DNA of 64,000 nucleotides from Mycolicibacterium duvalii. Lineage in GTDB: Bacteria; Actinomycetota; Actinomycetes; Mycobacteriales; Mycobacteriaceae. Numbering within the stretch: the first letter of the stretch is position 1; every line of letters begins with the position of its first letter. Position numbers and translations under genes: made by a program. Under the pieces are notes generated by a model, which was not told the DNA's origin, did no database searches, and saw nothing but the letters and a program-made list of their open reading frames with translations. The DNA lies in NCBI RefSeq assembly GCF_010726645.1, contig NZ_AP022563.1, positions 4,836,001 through 4,900,000 of the forward strand, read 5' to 3'. Of the stretch, positions 1-8,423 are shown one piece after another.

Positions 1-381
1 CTGTTCCACCGTGCGACGCACCGTCTGCAGGAACCGCAGTCGCACGTGCACCTCGGCGTCCCGGGGCGCCTCCAGCAGGCACTCCGTCTGCTGATACCAG
101 CCGTCCGCGGACCCGCTCAGCGAATCGTCCTCCCGCGCCGACGGATGCAGCCACTGCCGCGGCGCCAGCACACCGAACTGCCAACGCACCCGGTTCTTCT
201 GCGAAGAACGCCGGTACGGGTACAGCAGATAACCCTCGTAGAGGACCGCGTCGGCCACCGCTTGGGCAGAGTGGAACCGCTGGTTTGCCTCCGACCCACG
301 ACCCGCGTGCCATGGTGGCCGGAGCGGTTCGCTCTCCGACGTCTGTCGGACGAGATGCTGCTCGGCGGCCACGTCACACAT
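1..381 (-). CDS. conserved protein of the hydrogenase cluster, 3' end beyond the left edge
   Basis: The frame is open from an ATG at 381 to the window edge (127 codons) with no stop seen, so the gene is partial. The ATG overlaps the hypE stop in the arrangement TGATG, which implies translational coupling and membership of the hyp operon. The visible protein has no signal peptide or membrane segment. It is rich in Trp, Tyr and Arg, including the stretch YEGYLLYPYR followed by KNRVRWQFGVLAPRQW. I recall similar proteins of unknown function next to actinobacterial uptake hydrogenases, but I cannot name the family. The coupling and the intact frame make it a real gene; its role in hydrogenase assembly is inferred only from position. 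Confidence 0.75.
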   Translation of the reverse strand, partial: MCDVAAEQHLVRQTSESEPLRPPWHAGRGSEANQRFHSAQAVADAVLYEGYLLYPYRRSSQKNRVRWQFGVLAPRQWLHPSAREDDSLSGSADGWYQQTECLLEAPRDAEVHVRLRFLQTVRRTVEQ

Positions 382-1454
382 CAACAGATCCGTGGAAGTT
401 GTTCGCCTAGTTCGCGTTCCATCACGCGTCTGGTACCGAACGCGGTCCTGCCCACCACCATGCCGGGATGCTCGGCCACCACCCGGCCGATGATGGTGGC
501 ACCGGCGCCCTCGGGGCGAGCACGCATCGCGTCGAGCACCGCCGCACTGTGCGCCGGGTCGACCACCGCCACCATCTTGCCTTCATTGGCCACCTGCAGC
601 GGGTCCAGACCCAGAAATGAGCACGCCGAGGACACCGTCCCGGGCACCGGGATGCGTGCTTCGTCGAGTTCGATGCCCACTGCTGCCGAACGAGCGATCT
701 CCACCGCCGCTGCCACCAGGCCGCCCCGGGTGGGGTCGCGCAGCGTGTGCACCGCAGCGGTGTCCGGTACCGCCGCCAGCATCGCAGCTACGAGGTGGTG
801 CAACGGGGCACTGTCGGTGGTCACCACAGTGCCGAAATCGATGCCCTCGCGCACACTCAGAATGGCGACGCCGTGCTCGCCGATGTTGCCCGAAACGATG
901 ACGTGATCACCAGGACGGGCCCGCTCCGGGCCGATCTCGACCCCTGCCGGCACCACTCCCACACCGGCGGTGTTGATGAAAAGCTGTTCGGCACCACCCT
1001 TTCCGACCACCTTGGTGTCGCCGGTGACGATGTCGACACCGGCGTCGGCCGCGGCCTTGCCCATCGTCTGGGCGACGGCGCCGAGCACGTCGAGCTCGAG
1101 TCCTTCTTCGAGAATGAACCCGGCCGTGAGACCTATCGGCATGGCCCCGCTGCATGCCAGGTCGTTGATCGTGCCGTGCACGGCCAGGTCGCCGATGTTA
1201 CCGCCCGGGAAGAAAAGCGGTTGCACCACATAGGAATCCGTGGTGAGCGCGATGCGTCCGGCCGGGACGTCCAGCACCGCCGAGTCCCGCGCGGGACGGG
1301 CTCCGGTCCCGAACGCCGGCAGGAACAGGTTCTCGATCAGTTCCTCGGTCAGCACGCCACCGCCACCGTGGCCGAGCACGATACGCCCGGTCTCGCGCAG
1401 CGGCAGCGGGCACACCCAGTCGGCGGGATCGATGGCTACCGGCGGCTCAGGCAT
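381..1454 (-). CDS. hypE: HypE, carbamoyl dehydratase for NiFe cyanide ligands
   Basis: HypE dehydrates the carbamoyl group received from HypF on its C-terminal cysteine, giving the thiocyanate that supplies CN ligands to the NiFe centre. The 357-residue protein has the usual PurM/AIR-synthase-like architecture: a glycine-rich N-terminus (GHGGGGVLTEELI near residue 28), a TGDTKVV segment near residue 144, and DPTRGGLVAA in the C-terminal half. It ends in PRIC, so the essential terminal Cys is present. The start overlaps the end of hypD by 8 bases and the stop overlaps the next gene, so it is a tightly coupled member of the leftward operon. The protein is full length and nothing is missing. 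Confidence 0.97.
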   Translation of the reverse strand: MPEPPVAIDPADWVCPLPLRETGRIVLGHGGGGVLTEELIENLFLPAFGTGARPARDSAVLDVPAGRIALTTDSYVVQPLFFPGGNIGDLAVHGTINDLACSGAMPIGLTAGFILEEGLELDVLGAVAQTMGKAAADAGVDIVTGDTKVVGKGGAEQLFINTAGVGVVPAGVEIGPERARPGDHVIVSGNIGEHGVAILSVREGIDFGTVVTTDSAPLHHLVAAMLAAVPDTAAVHTLRDPTRGGLVAAAVEIARSAAVGIELDEARIPVPGTVSSACSFLGLDPLQVANEGKMVAVVDPAHSAAVLDAMRARPEGAGATIIGRVVAEHPGMVVGRTAFGTRRVMERELGEQLPRIC

Positions 1455-2550
1455 GGACCGGAGCTTCCAGCCGGCGGAACTGGTAGTAGGCGGCGCAGGC
1501 GCCCTCAGCCGACACCATGGTGGCGCCCAGCGGGGTGCGGGGCGTGCAGGCGGTGCCGAACGCCGGGCACTGGTTGGGTTTGAGCAACCCCTGCAGCACC
1601 TCGCCGGCGTGACACTCCGTGGACTCCGACACCTGCAGATTGCCGACCCCGAACCTCTTCTCGGCGTCGAATTGCGCGTACCGCGGCGATAGCGTCCAGC
1701 CCGACTGCGGAATCATGCCGATCCCGCGCCATTGCCGGTCGGTCACGGCGAACACTTCCGCGAGGGTCCGCTGAGCGACGACGTTGCCCTCGGTGCGCAC
1801 CGCGCGCGGATAGGCATTGCGCAACTCGGGTGTGCCGTCCTCGAGCAGCTCCACCAGTTGACGCACGCCTTCGAGCAGATCCAGCGGCTCGAACCCGGCC
1901 ACCACGATCGGCACACCGAACCGGTCCACCAGCGGTCCGTACTCGGACGTTCCCATGATGGTGCAGACGTGTCCGGCGGCGAGAAAGCCCTCGACCCGGT
2001 TGGTCGGCGAGCTCAGGATCGCCGTCATCGCGGGCGGTACCAGCACGTGCGAGATCAGCACCGAGAAGTTGGTCAGGCCCAGTCGCTGCGCGTGTACGAC
2101 GGCCATGGCATTGGCGGGTGCGGTGGTCTCGAAACCGACGCCGAAGAACACGACCTCCCTGTCGGGGTTGTCGGCGGCCACCCGGGCGGCGTCGAGCGGG
2201 GAGTAGACGACGCGCACGTCGCCACCCCTGGCGCGGACGCTGAACAGGTCCTGGGTGCTGCCGGGGACGCGGAGCATGTCGCCGAATGAGCAGAAGATGA
2301 CGTCGTCGCGGGCGGCGATCTCCAGGGCGCGGTCGATCATCTCCAGCGGGGTGACGCACACCGGGCAGCCGGGTCCGTGGATGAACTCGACCACGCCGTC
2401 GAGCAACTGGTCGATACCGTTGCGGATGAGGGAATGGGTCTGGCCGCCACATACCTCCATCACGGTCCAGCGGCGCGACGCGCGGTGCTTGATCCGGTCG
2501 ACCAACGCCAGTGCGGCCTGCGGGTCACGGAATTCGTCGAGATACTTCAC
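1447..2550 (-). CDS. hypD: HypD, Fe(CN)2CO assembly scaffold
   Basis: HypD, with HypC, carries the iron on which the CN and CO ligands are built before transfer to the hydrogenase large subunit; it is cytoplasmic and holds a 4Fe-4S cluster. The 367-residue protein shows the family signatures: MEVCGGQTHS near residue 31, the HGPGCPVCVTP motif, GFETTAPA in the middle domain, and the C-terminal cysteine cluster including SECH-type and CPAFGTAC segments. The GTG start forms a GTGA overlap with the hypC stop, and its end overlaps hypE. Length is typical for the family. Confidence 0.97.
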   Translation of the reverse strand: MKYLDEFRDPQAALALVDRIKHRASRRWTVMEVCGGQTHSLIRNGIDQLLDGVVEFIHGPGCPVCVTPLEMIDRALEIAARDDVIFCSFGDMLRVPGSTQDLFSVRARGGDVRVVYSPLDAARVAADNPDREVVFFGVGFETTAPANAMAVVHAQRLGLTNFSVLISHVLVPPAMTAILSSPTNRVEGFLAAGHVCTIMGTSEYGPLVDRFGVPIVVAGFEPLDLLEGVRQLVELLEDGTPELRNAYPRAVRTEGNVVAQRTLAEVFAVTDRQWRGIGMIPQSGWTLSPRYAQFDAEKRFGVGNLQVSESTECHAGEVLQGLLKPNQCPAFGTACTPRTPLGATMVSAEGACAAYYQFRRLEAPVHA

Positions 2551-2840
2551 GCAGGCTCCTTGCTGTCGTGGCCGGCGGTCGCCGGTTGGCCGGCCGTCCC
2601 GGCCAGCTCCTCGTCCAATACGCCGAGGTTCTTGAATTCCTGCAGGGTGCGGTTCGCCGATTCCTCGTCCAGACGCGTGATCGCGAAACCGGCGTGCACG
2701 ATGGCGTACTCACCGATCTGCAGGTCGGGCAGGTAGGCCAGGCACACCGTCTTGGTGGTGCCGCCGAAGTCGACGGTCGACATCAGGGTGCCCGCGTCGT
2801 CCCAGACGTCGATCACCTGGCCGGGGATGCCGAGGCACAT
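2547..2840 (-). CDS. hypC: HypC, hydrogenase assembly chaperone (first copy)
   Basis: HypC is a small OB-fold chaperone that shuttles iron between HypD and the large-subunit precursor. The start is the ATG at 2840 because the protein must begin with MCLGIPGQV: Cys2, exposed after Met removal, is the functional residue. The product is 97 residues, slightly long for the family, with an extra acidic/Gly tail after about residue 75. Its 5' end lies inside the 3' end of hypF (28-base overlap) and its 3' end overlaps hypD. A second hypC lies in the divergent operon at 6919-7170, so the cluster has two different HypC-type chaperones. Confidence 0.95.
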   Translation of the reverse strand: MCLGIPGQVIDVWDDAGTLMSTVDFGGTTKTVCLAYLPDLQIGEYAIVHAGFAITRLDEESANRTLQEFKNLGVLDEELAGTAGQPATAGHDSKEPA

Positions 2841-5137
2841 GCCGCCCTCCCTTCTTCTGACGACGGATGTGCCGCCGAGCGCCGGCACAAGGCGGCGACC
2901 ACCGCCTGGCCCAGTGCGATACCTCCGTCGGTACACGGCAGCGCAGCATGAGTGAGGACGTCGAAACCGCTGTGCAGCAGTGTCTTGCGGAGCCCCTCGA
3001 GCAGTATCTGATTGACGAACACGCCGCCGGTCAGGCCTACGGTTCCGATGCCGGTGGTCGCGGCGCACTGACCGATCGCTGTCGCGGTGGCGCTGATCAG
3101 GCCGGCGTGAAAACCGGCAGCCAACTCGGGCACGGCGCGGCCGGCCCGCAACCCAGCCACCAGGCCGGTGATCGCCGGTAGCGGGTCGATGACACCGGCC
3201 CGCACGTCGAACTCCACGTGGGCCGCCCGCGCGTCGCGCGCCAGATGTTCGAGTTCTACGGCGGCCTGTCCTTCGTAGGTCACAGTCTGGCACACCCCGA
3301 GTAGGCTCGCGACAGCATCGAACAGCCGACCGGTGCTCGTGGTCGTCATGCAGCCCAGCCCGCGCGGAATCTGTTGTTCCAGAACGTGTACGCCGTCAGC
3401 GCCGACTGCGGTGACCGGCGGCAGGTCGGCCTCCCAGCCGATGCCCGCCCGGTGCAGCAGATCCAACGCGATGCGGGCCGGATGACGCGCCGCCTCGTCG
3501 CCGCCGGGCAGTGCGAACGGCGCGAGATGCCCGACTCTGGTGAACTCCGTGGGGTCGGTCAGCGTGAGCAGCTCACCGCCCCAAATGGTTCCGTCGGTGC
3601 CGTACCCGGTGCCGTCGAATGCCGCCACCAACACCGGGGTCCCGAGTTTCCCGTGTTCGGCGAGCAGCGCGACAGCGTGTGCGTGATGGTGCTGGACGGC
3701 GACGGTCTGGACGTGCTGGCGCCGCGCCCAGTGGGTGGTGGCATACGTCGGGTGCATGTCATGGGCTATCACCGCCGGTTGCCGGTCGGTCATCGCCGAC
3801 AGATGCGTGCGTGCGTCGTCGAAACACACCTGGGTGCGTGGGTCGGCCATGTCGCCCAGATGGGCGGACATGTGCGCACGGCCGTCGGGGCCCATGAGAC
3901 AGAAGGTGGTCTTAAGGTCGCCGCCGGTGGCCAGCACCACCGACTCGGTGTGCACTCCGGGCACCCGCACCGGCAGCGGGGCATACCCGCGTGACCGGCG
4001 GATCGGGGCAGTGCCGCCATCGGCGACGAACACCACCGAGTCCTCGCACGGCACGTGAATGCGCCGGTCATGCGTCAGGACACCGTCGGCAAGCCCGTCG
4101 AGCCAGTCCAGGTCGGTGTCGCGGAAGACGATCGGCGAACCGCCCTGGTTGGCCGACGTCATGACCAGCGGAACCGGCCCCAACCGGTCGAAGAGCAGGT
4201 GGTGCACCGGCGAGTACGCCAGCATCAGCCCCAGACTGCGCAGTCCGGGCGCCACGGCGTCGCGCACCCCGTGTTCACGCCGCGGCACCAGCACGATGGG
4301 CGCCGCCGGTGAGCGCAACTGCGCCGCCGCGGCGTCACCGACGTAAGCGACGCGCCGGGCGGCGTCGAGGTCGGCGACCATCACCGCGAACGGCTTGGCC
4401 GGTCTGTCCTTGCGCCTGCGCAGCCGATCGACCGGGGCGCCGAGGTCGGCGCGGCACGCGAGGTGGTACCCGCCGATGCCCTTGATCGCGACCACCGCGC
4501 CGTCATCCAGCGCCGCCGCCGCCGCGGCCAGGGGACCGGTTCCGGTTCCTGGGCCCGACCATGCCAACGTCGGTCCACAGTCTGGGCAGGCAACGGTCTG
4601 GGCGTGATAGCGCCGGTCGGTCGGATCGTGGTACTCCGCGGAGCAGGCCTCACACATCGGGAACGCCGCCATGGTCGTGGCGGGCCGGTCATACGGCAGG
4701 CCGGTGATCACGGTGTAGCGCGGTCCGCAGTTGGTACAGCTGATGAACGGGTGCCCGTACCGTCGGTCGGTGGGCGTGCGCATCTCCGCAAGGCAGTCGG
4801 CGCAGACCGCGATATCGGGGGGAATCAGGGTTCGGGTGCCCTCGTCAGCCGGCCGGCTGGCCACGATGCGGAAGTCCCGCTGGCCCAGCGGCGTGCCGGT
4901 GGTGGTAGCGACCGAGTCGATCCGCGCCATGGGGGGCGGGCAATGGTGGATCTCGTCGACCGCGGCCGCCACGGCGCCGGGCGGGCCCTCGAGCTCGCAG
5001 TGCACCGCGCCCGCATCGTTGAAGACGACACCCCCGAGGCCGTGCCGGGCGGCGATCCGTGCGACGGCGGGACGGAATCCGACGCCTTGCACGACCCCGG
5101 TGATGTCAACGCGGAGACGTACATTCGCAGGATTCAT
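2813..5137 (-). CDS. hypF: HypF, carbamoyltransferase
   Basis: HypF activates carbamoyl phosphate and passes the carbamoyl group to HypE. The frame runs further upstream, but homology starts with the acylphosphatase domain (VRLRVDITGVVQGVGFRP), so I place the start at the ATG at 5137 (774 residues); a GTG six bases upstream is an alternative with better spacing to a GGGAGGG stretch. Domains in order: acylphosphatase (1-90), two CxxC-x18-CxxC zinc fingers (about 105-190), a YrdC-like domain, and a Kae1-like domain with the HHHAHA metal site. All are intact. It is the first gene of the leftward operon, transcribed divergently from hypA, and overlaps hypC. Confidence 0.96.
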   Translation of the reverse strand: MNPANVRLRVDITGVVQGVGFRPAVARIAARHGLGGVVFNDAGAVHCELEGPPGAVAAAVDEIHHCPPPMARIDSVATTTGTPLGQRDFRIVASRPADEGTRTLIPPDIAVCADCLAEMRTPTDRRYGHPFISCTNCGPRYTVITGLPYDRPATTMAAFPMCEACSAEYHDPTDRRYHAQTVACPDCGPTLAWSGPGTGTGPLAAAAAALDDGAVVAIKGIGGYHLACRADLGAPVDRLRRRKDRPAKPFAVMVADLDAARRVAYVGDAAAAQLRSPAAPIVLVPRREHGVRDAVAPGLRSLGLMLAYSPVHHLLFDRLGPVPLVMTSANQGGSPIVFRDTDLDWLDGLADGVLTHDRRIHVPCEDSVVFVADGGTAPIRRSRGYAPLPVRVPGVHTESVVLATGGDLKTTFCLMGPDGRAHMSAHLGDMADPRTQVCFDDARTHLSAMTDRQPAVIAHDMHPTYATTHWARRQHVQTVAVQHHHAHAVALLAEHGKLGTPVLVAAFDGTGYGTDGTIWGGELLTLTDPTEFTRVGHLAPFALPGGDEAARHPARIALDLLHRAGIGWEADLPPVTAVGADGVHVLEQQIPRGLGCMTTTSTGRLFDAVASLLGVCQTVTYEGQAAVELEHLARDARAAHVEFDVRAGVIDPLPAITGLVAGLRAGRAVPELAAGFHAGLISATATAIGQCAATTGIGTVGLTGGVFVNQILLEGLRKTLLHSGFDVLTHAALPCTDGGIALGQAVVAALCRRSAAHPSSEEGRAACASASPAR

Positions 5138-5287
5138 TTGCACGCTGGGATCGCCCTCCCTGCGCTTCGGCAGATGGCGGGTGTGGACTGAACACCTGCC
5201 ACCACCGTAGCGCGGAAGGACGCCGATTGTGAAGATCGAAGGGACTTTTCGCATGCGCCGAACCGCGTCTAGGGGCAGCATGGAGAA
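5138..5287. promoter_or_regulatory. divergent hypF/hypA promoter region with an inverted repeat
   Basis: These 150 bases separate the two hyp operons and must hold both promoters. The most obvious structure is an inverted repeat, GGCGGGTGT at 5176-5184 and ACACCTGCC at 5192-5200, with a 7-base spacer and one mismatch between arms. It is in the right place to be a shared operator. I did not find convincing -35/-10 boxes by eye. Assignment to a regulator would be a guess. Confidence 0.45.
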
Positions 5288-5623
5288 ATGCACGAACTCG
5301 CCCTGTGCGAAGCGATCGCGGGGGTCGTGCGCCCGCACACGGCCGGCCGCCATGTCGAGGTCGTTCGGGTCCGCATCGGTGCGCTGCGCCAGGTCGTCCC
5401 GGAGTCGCTCACGTTCTGCTGGTCACTGGTTCGTGATCACGAGAGCATGCCCGACGCCGAACTCGAGCTCGAATGGGTGCCGGCCGAGGTCCGATGCCGA
5501 GACTGCAGCCGTCGGTCGGAAATCGTGTCCCGGTGGTCGGTGCTGTGTCCGGTGTGCGCAAGCGCCGATGTGGAGGTGCTGCACGGCAACGAATTCCTCG
5601 TCACCTCGCTGGATGTCAGCTGA
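5288..5623 (+). CDS. hypA: HypA, nickel insertion chaperone
   Basis: HypA delivers nickel to the hydrogenase large subunit together with HypB. The 111-residue protein starts with the invariant MHE (His2 is the nickel ligand; Met-His-Glu-Leu here). It carries the structural zinc site as two CxxC pairs, CRDC and CPVC, in the C-terminal half. A GGAG-type ribosome site precedes the ATG by a few bases. It heads the rightward maturation operon, 39 bases ahead of hypB. Confidence 0.96.
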   Translation: MHELALCEAIAGVVRPHTAGRHVEVVRVRIGALRQVVPESLTFCWSLVRDHESMPDAELELEWVPAEVRCRDCSRRSEIVSRWSVLCPVCASADVEVLHGNEFLVTSLDVS

Positions 5624-5662
5624 GAACGGCGCGTACGCCGGCACCACGCGAAAGGTACTGTC

Positions 5663-6433
5663 ATGGGCCGATTTCACCGCCACGACGAAGGCGCGGCCGC
5701 CCACAGCCACGACTACCACCAGCACGATCATGATCATGGTGATCACAGTGGATACCGGTCGGCGGTTCAGCGTATCGACGTGCTGGAGTCGATCTTCGCC
5801 GAGAACGACATGCATGCAGCCGGTAACCGGGAAGCATTGGACAGAAACGGTATTCGCGCTCTGAATCTGATGAGCTCACCGGGAGCCGGCAAGACGACGG
5901 TGCTCGCTGCCACCCTGGATGCGCTCGCCGGCGAGGTCGCCGTCGGCGTCATCGAGGGCGACATCGCCACCGACCTCGATGCGGCGAAGCTCGCCGGGCG
6001 TGGTGCCCAGATCTCGTTGCTCAACACCGGCGACGGTTTCGGCGGTGAATGCCATCTGGATGCGCCGATGGTCGCTCGTGCGTTGCAGGGTCTCGACCTG
6101 CCGGGTCTGCACCTCGTGGTGATCGAGAACGTCGGCAACCTGGTCTGTCCGGCCGAGTTCGACGTCGGAGAACATGCCAAGGCCATGGTCTACTCGGTGA
6201 CCGAAGGGGAGGACAAGCCGCTGAAGTACCCGGTGATGTTCCGGGCGGTGGAACTCGTGCTCGTCAACAAGATCGATCTGCTTCCGTACCTGGGCGTCGA
6301 CCTCGGCAGCTTCATCGCCAACATCCGCGAGGTGAATCCGTCGGTGACGGTTCTTCCGGTGTGCGCGAGCACCGGCGAGGGGATGGATGCCTGGATCGAT
6401 TGGCTGCGCCACTTCGTCGGCAAGCGCGAGTAA
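5663..6433 (+). CDS. hypB: HypB, nickel-binding GTPase
   Basis: HypB is the GTPase that powers nickel insertion by HypA. The 256-residue protein has a His/Asp-rich N-terminal stretch between residues 4 and 31 (many HxHxH-like repeats), likely a nickel store, and then a SIMIBI-class G domain. The P-loop SSPGAGKTT lies near residue 73 and the NKIDL guanine-specificity motif near residue 198. It is full length and preceded by GAAAGG. Confidence 0.96.
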   Translation: MGRFHRHDEGAAAHSHDYHQHDHDHGDHSGYRSAVQRIDVLESIFAENDMHAAGNREALDRNGIRALNLMSSPGAGKTTVLAATLDALAGEVAVGVIEGDIATDLDAAKLAGRGAQISLLNTGDGFGGECHLDAPMVARALQGLDLPGLHLVVIENVGNLVCPAEFDVGEHAKAMVYSVTEGEDKPLKYPVMFRAVELVLVNKIDLLPYLGVDLGSFIANIREVNPSVTVLPVCASTGEGMDAWIDWLRHFVGKRE

Positions 6434-6445
6434 CATCGGATCATC

Positions 6446-6928
6446 GTGTCGGCATCCATCCTGGTGGCCGGTATCGGCAACATTTTTCTCGGTGACGACG
6501 GCTTCGGCCCCGAGGTGATGCGCCACGTCGGCGCCGGTCTGGATGGCATCGGCGTCCGAGGTGTGGATTACGGAATTCGGGGTATGCACCTCGCCTACGA
6601 TCTACTCGACGGCTGGGATGCGCTGGTGCTCGTGGACGCCATACCCGATCAGGGAAGCCCCGGCCGGCTTCGGGTATTCGAAGCTGACCACGAATCGGGC
6701 TTTTTACCAACGGGTCTGGACGCTCACGCCATGGACCCCGGCGCGGTGTTCGCCAGTCTGCGTGCCCTGGGAGGCAGTCCACCGCGCACCGTGGTGGTGG
6801 GGTGCGAGGTCGCCGAGATCAGTGCACGGATCGGCCTGTCGGCCCCGGTCGCGGCCGCCGTGCCGGAGGCGCTACGCGCCGTCCGCCGCGCTGTGGCGAT
6901 GCTGAAGGGGGCCGCGCCATGTGTCTAG
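6446..6928 (+). CDS. hydrogenase maturation endopeptidase (HycI/HyaD family)
   Basis: This nickel-dependent protease family removes the C-terminal peptide of the large subunit after NiFe insertion. The protein begins MSASILVAGIGNIFLGDDGFG, where GIGN and the following Asp/Glu match the nickel-probing residues of the family; a second conserved part is the DAHAMDPG segment near residue 92. The start is GTG at 6446, 12 bases after hypB. Length, 160 residues, is normal. Its last codons overlap the following hypC. Which hydrogenase it processes cannot be told, as the structural genes are outside the window. Confidence 0.93.
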   Translation: MSASILVAGIGNIFLGDDGFGPEVMRHVGAGLDGIGVRGVDYGIRGMHLAYDLLDGWDALVLVDAIPDQGSPGRLRVFEADHESGFLPTGLDAHAMDPGAVFASLRALGGSPPRTVVVGCEVAEISARIGLSAPVAAAVPEALRAVRRAVAMLKGAAPCV

Positions 6929-7170
6929 GAATCCCGGGGCGCGTGGTCGAGGTGCTCGACGGATACGCGGGCCAGCTCGCGTTGGTGGAGGTGGCCGGCG
7001 AGGCGCGCAGGGTCAATCTGGGTATGTTGCCCGAGCTGACATTCGCACCGGGTGACTGGGTCCTGATCCACATGGGCTTCGCCGTGGCCAAGACAGACCA
7101 GGCCGGTGCGCAGAAGGCCATGTCGGGTCTGGAGTTGCTGAGATCGGGCCGCGATGACGGCGTCGAGTGA
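6919..7170 (+). CDS. hypC: HypC-type hydrogenase chaperone (second copy)
   Basis: A second HypC/HupF chaperone of 83 residues. The ATG at 6919 gives the diagnostic MCLGIPGRVVEV start and overlaps the protease stop. The C-terminus diverges from the first copy at 2547-2840 and is shorter. The usual reading of two HypC paralogues in one cluster is that one works with HypD and the other binds a particular large subunit (HybG/HupF-like), but here that is inference. It overlaps the next gene by 17 bases. Confidence 0.94.
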   Translation: MCLGIPGRVVEVLDGYAGQLALVEVAGEARRVNLGMLPELTFAPGDWVLIHMGFAVAKTDQAGAQKAMSGLELLRSGRDDGVE

Positions 7171-7915
7171 CGGCTGGGCGATGTTCGTCGCCTTTGCCTA
7201 CCCGCCCAACGAGCTTGGCTACTGCGGACCGCCGGACCCGGCGCTGCTGCTTCGGCACGACGGATCCGACCGGGTGACCCGGGCGCGGGCGTTCGACGGC
7301 GCGTGGCCGTATCTGGTGGAACTCGCCGCGGCCGCCGGCGGGGCCGAACCGCTGCGCAGTGACGTGGTGCAGGCGTACTGGCTGGGAGGTGAGCTGCAGT
7401 CCGGGGTCGACGGCGCCCGGCTGGCGCAACGCTTGCGTTGCGCGTTGCAGGGCCAGCCCACCGGCCTGTTGGATGCCGTGCCCGACGACCGTCTGCTCGC
7501 CCATCACAGCTTCCAGGTGTTCGTGGTCTATCCGTGGGTGCCGATCCTGGCCCGGCGTCCTGCCGGTGCCGGTCCGGCGCTGAAGATTTTGCAGCAATGC
7601 CGGATCCGGTGGGGCGTCGTCGACGCGGTCGGCGACGAGCATGCCGTCTTGACTTCGCAGCCCCTGGGCTTCGAGGCGGGTCAGCTGCTGCTCGGTGCCC
7701 CGACGCCGGAAACGGTGCGATGGCGGGGCGTCGACGGTACCGCGCTGGCACCGCGTCCCGCACCGGGTGACATGGTGGCCGCCCACTGGGATTGGATATG
7801 CGGCTCCCTCGGGCCGGAGCAACACCGGGCGCTGGTGCAAACGACCACGTCGACTCTCGATCTGGTCAACGGGCTGCTCCGGGCAGGCCCGCGCTCGCCC
7901 GCCGCCCTATCCTGA
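7154..7915 (+). CDS. hydrogenase-cluster protein of unknown function (possibly DUF6390)
   Basis: A 253-residue soluble protein coupled to the second hypC by a 17-base overlap. It has no signal peptide or membrane segment. Noticeable features are GYCGPPDPALLL near the N-terminus, a Trp/Tyr-rich stretch PYLVELAAAAGG, and SFQVFVVYPWVPIL in the middle. I recall actinobacterial hydrogenase clusters carrying a DUF6390 protein with this start, but I am not certain. A conserved Cys near residue 24 and several His could bind metal. Position at the end of the maturation operon suggests an accessory role in hydrogenase assembly. Confidence 0.8.
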   Translation: MTASSDGWAMFVAFAYPPNELGYCGPPDPALLLRHDGSDRVTRARAFDGAWPYLVELAAAAGGAEPLRSDVVQAYWLGGELQSGVDGARLAQRLRCALQGQPTGLLDAVPDDRLLAHHSFQVFVVYPWVPILARRPAGAGPALKILQQCRIRWGVVDAVGDEHAVLTSQPLGFEAGQLLLGAPTPETVRWRGVDGTALAPRPAPGDMVAAHWDWICGSLGPEQHRALVQTTTSTLDLVNGLLRAGPRSPAALS

Positions 7916-7919
7916 ACCC

Positions 7920-8423
7920 GTGCGCCTTCTGCTGATCGCCGACACGCACGTTCCCCACCGCGCCAAAGACCTGCCTGCCCGGGTGTGGTCGGAGGTCGAC
8001 GCCGCCGATGTGGTGTTCCACGCGGGGGACTGGATGGATCCCGGGCTGCTCGACCAGTTGCAGACCAGAGCCAACCGTTTGGTGGCGTGCTGGGGCAACA
8101 ACGACGGGGCCGAGTTGCGCCGGCGGCTGCCCGAACGCGCCGACGTCGTCCTCGACGGCGTGCGGTTCACCGTCACCCACGAGACCGGCGCCGCGACCGG
8201 CCGCGAGGCGCGAATGGCCCGCCAGTACCCCAACACCGATGTGCTCGTGTTCGGTCACAGTCACATCCCGTGGGACACCACCGCGCGGACGGGGCTCCGG
8301 CTGCTCAACCCCGGGTCCCCCACCGACCGGCGCCGCCAGCCGCACTGCACGTACATGACCGCGACAGTGCATTCCGGGGTGCTGCGTGACGTCGTGCTGC
8401 ACCGGCTCGAGCGCCGTGGCTGA
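7920..8423 (+). CDS. YfcE/MJ0936-type metallophosphoesterase
   Basis: A 167-residue calcineurin-like phosphoesterase. The metal ligands are visible in order: DTH near residue 8, GDWMD near 39, GNND near 60, a THE segment near 84 and GHSH near 109. The start is the GTG at 7920, giving MRLLLIADTHVP; longer readings run into the previous gene. Small enzymes of this family hydrolyse cyclic or monoester phosphates, and the physiological substrate is unknown. It overlaps the next gene by 8 bases and lies just after the hydrogenase operon, probably read through from it or from a promoter inside the preceding gene. Confidence 0.9.
   Translation: MRLLLIADTHVPHRAKDLPARVWSEVDAADVVFHAGDWMDPGLLDQLQTRANRLVACWGNNDGAELRRRLPERADVVLDGVRFTVTHETGAATGREARMARQYPNTDVLVFGHSHIPWDTTARTGLRLLNPGSPTDRRRQPHCTYMTATVHSGVLRDVVLHRLERRG

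Noticed and set aside
46..906. 286-codon plus-strand frame over the hypE region
   Set aside because: It is antisense to hypE, which has full family conservation; the product is low-complexity Arg/Pro/Thr typical of shadow frames in high-GC DNA.
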